A stretch of DNA of 64,000 nucleotides, taken from Pseudomonadota bacterium. Lineage in GTDB: Bacteria > Pseudomonadota > Alphaproteobacteria > Rhizobiales > Xanthobacteraceae. Under the pieces are notes generated by a model. The model searched no databases. It had not been told where the DNA came from and saw nothing but the letters and a program-made list of their open reading frames with translations. This document shows positions 63,797-64,000 of this stretch, piece by piece. The number at the start of each line of letters is the position of its first letter. Position 1 is the stretch's first letter. The translations under genes and the position numbers were made by a program. The stretch lies in assembly GCA_023422775.1 (NCBI GenBank), contig JAFAGM010000038.1, positions 10,956-74,955 of the forward strand. The letters run 5' to 3'.

Positions 63797-63898
63797 TGTC
63801 ATCGCCCGGCTTGACCGGGCGACCCAGTACGCCGCGGCCCGTCGGTATGATCATTGACTTCCCGGCGTACTGGATGCCCGCCTTCGCGGGCATGACGA
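63797..63898. repeat. Palindromic intergenic repeat (family E) between gcvH and gcvP
   Basis: CCAGTACGCCG (63824-63834) and CGGCGTACTGG (63863-63873) are exact inverse copies. The outer parts GTCATCGCCCGG and GGGCATGAC are nearly so. It lies within the operon, between gcvH and gcvP. Confidence 0.8.
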
Positions 63899-63921
63899 GC
63901 AATATTTGAGGAAAGATAGGC

Positions 63922-64000
63922 ATGAACGCGCCGCTGAAAACCACTGCCGAGGCCGCCACCGATTTCGTGCGCCGCCATATCGGCCCCTCGCCCCGCGACA
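63922..64000 (+). CDS. gcvP: Glycine dehydrogenase (decarboxylating), P protein, 5' end only
   Basis: The ATG at 63922 has a GAGGAAAG site and opens MNAPLKTTAEAATDFVRRHI followed by GPSPRD, the usual start of GcvP (FxxRHIGP). The window ends after 26 codons. It should be the third gene of the gcv operon. Confidence 0.9.
   Translation, partial: MNAPLKTTAEAATDFVRRHIGPSPRD

Overview
The window reads as chromosomal DNA of a high-GC alphaproteobacterium of the Bradyrhizobium/Rhodopseudomonas group (Nitrobacteraceae). This rests on gene content (F1-ATPase inhibitor zeta subunit, stand-alone PurS/PurQ/PurL, HWE-type histidine kinase, NdvC-like GH17 glucan enzyme), on the start-codon and codon style, and on many long palindromic intergenic repeats typical of that group. 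It is an identification from recognition, not from a database search. No rRNA, tRNA, CRISPR array, prophage or complete insertion sequence was seen.

Layout. 1-5.7 kb: end of a multi-HAMP hybrid histidine kinase, an HWE response-regulator/kinase and a P1-family aminopeptidase. 5.7-15 kb: EF-hand protein, rpe, a minus-strand kinase-USP/phosphatase pair, a TetR gene preceded by a 36-codon ORF under an apparent autoregulated promoter, purB, murI, a membrane cyclic-nucleotide-binding protein. 15-19.8 kb: HpcH aldolase, a cupin remnant, a stand-alone E2-type acyltransferase, rpsD with leader, hicAB, threonine aldolase. 19.8-26.7 kb: a possible glucan locus (GH17 membrane protein, Tat-exported GH1, two tandem secreted serine hydrolases), then a macro-domain gene overlapping grxD. 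27-33 kb: egtB-egtD (ergothioneine), bolA, DUF427, an acyltransferase-3 membrane protein. 33-39.5 kb: purL and purC-purS-orf59-purQ, split by a thioesterase/EamA pair on the other strand, then the F1-ATPase zeta inhibitor. 39.6-45.8 kb: a cyanate module cynA-cynB-cynD-cynS with a sigma-54 promoter, a dyad upstream site and a divergent sigma-54 activator. 46-50.3 kb: small secreted proteins, an MFS exporter, a ferric-reductase-like membrane/Tat pair. 50.5-54.1 kb: OsmC - acyl-CoA-dehydrogenase-like - rhodanese operon with a divergent TetR. 54.2-64 kb: TrmJ fused to DUF559, icd, DUF3455, a PhyH-like dioxygenase, alaS carrying an in-frame amber codon, a tandem glycine riboswitch and gcvT-gcvH-gcvP (gcvP cut by the window end).

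How it fits together. Core genes (rpe, purB, murI, rpsD, grxD, bolA, purL/Q/S/C, alaS, icd, gcv) form a skeleton, with accessory genes inserted between them. The purine genes supply IMP. The glycine cleavage genes feed one-carbon units and are switched by glycine itself. The cyn module imports and hydrolyses cyanate under sigma-54 control.

The most notable observations are the single in-frame TAG at codon 526 of the otherwise intact alaS, the 59-codon ORF wedged between purS and purQ with an ATGA overlap, the complete sigma-54/UAS/cyn circuit, the TetR-orf36 operator, and a perfect 40-bp palindrome near 50.39 kb.
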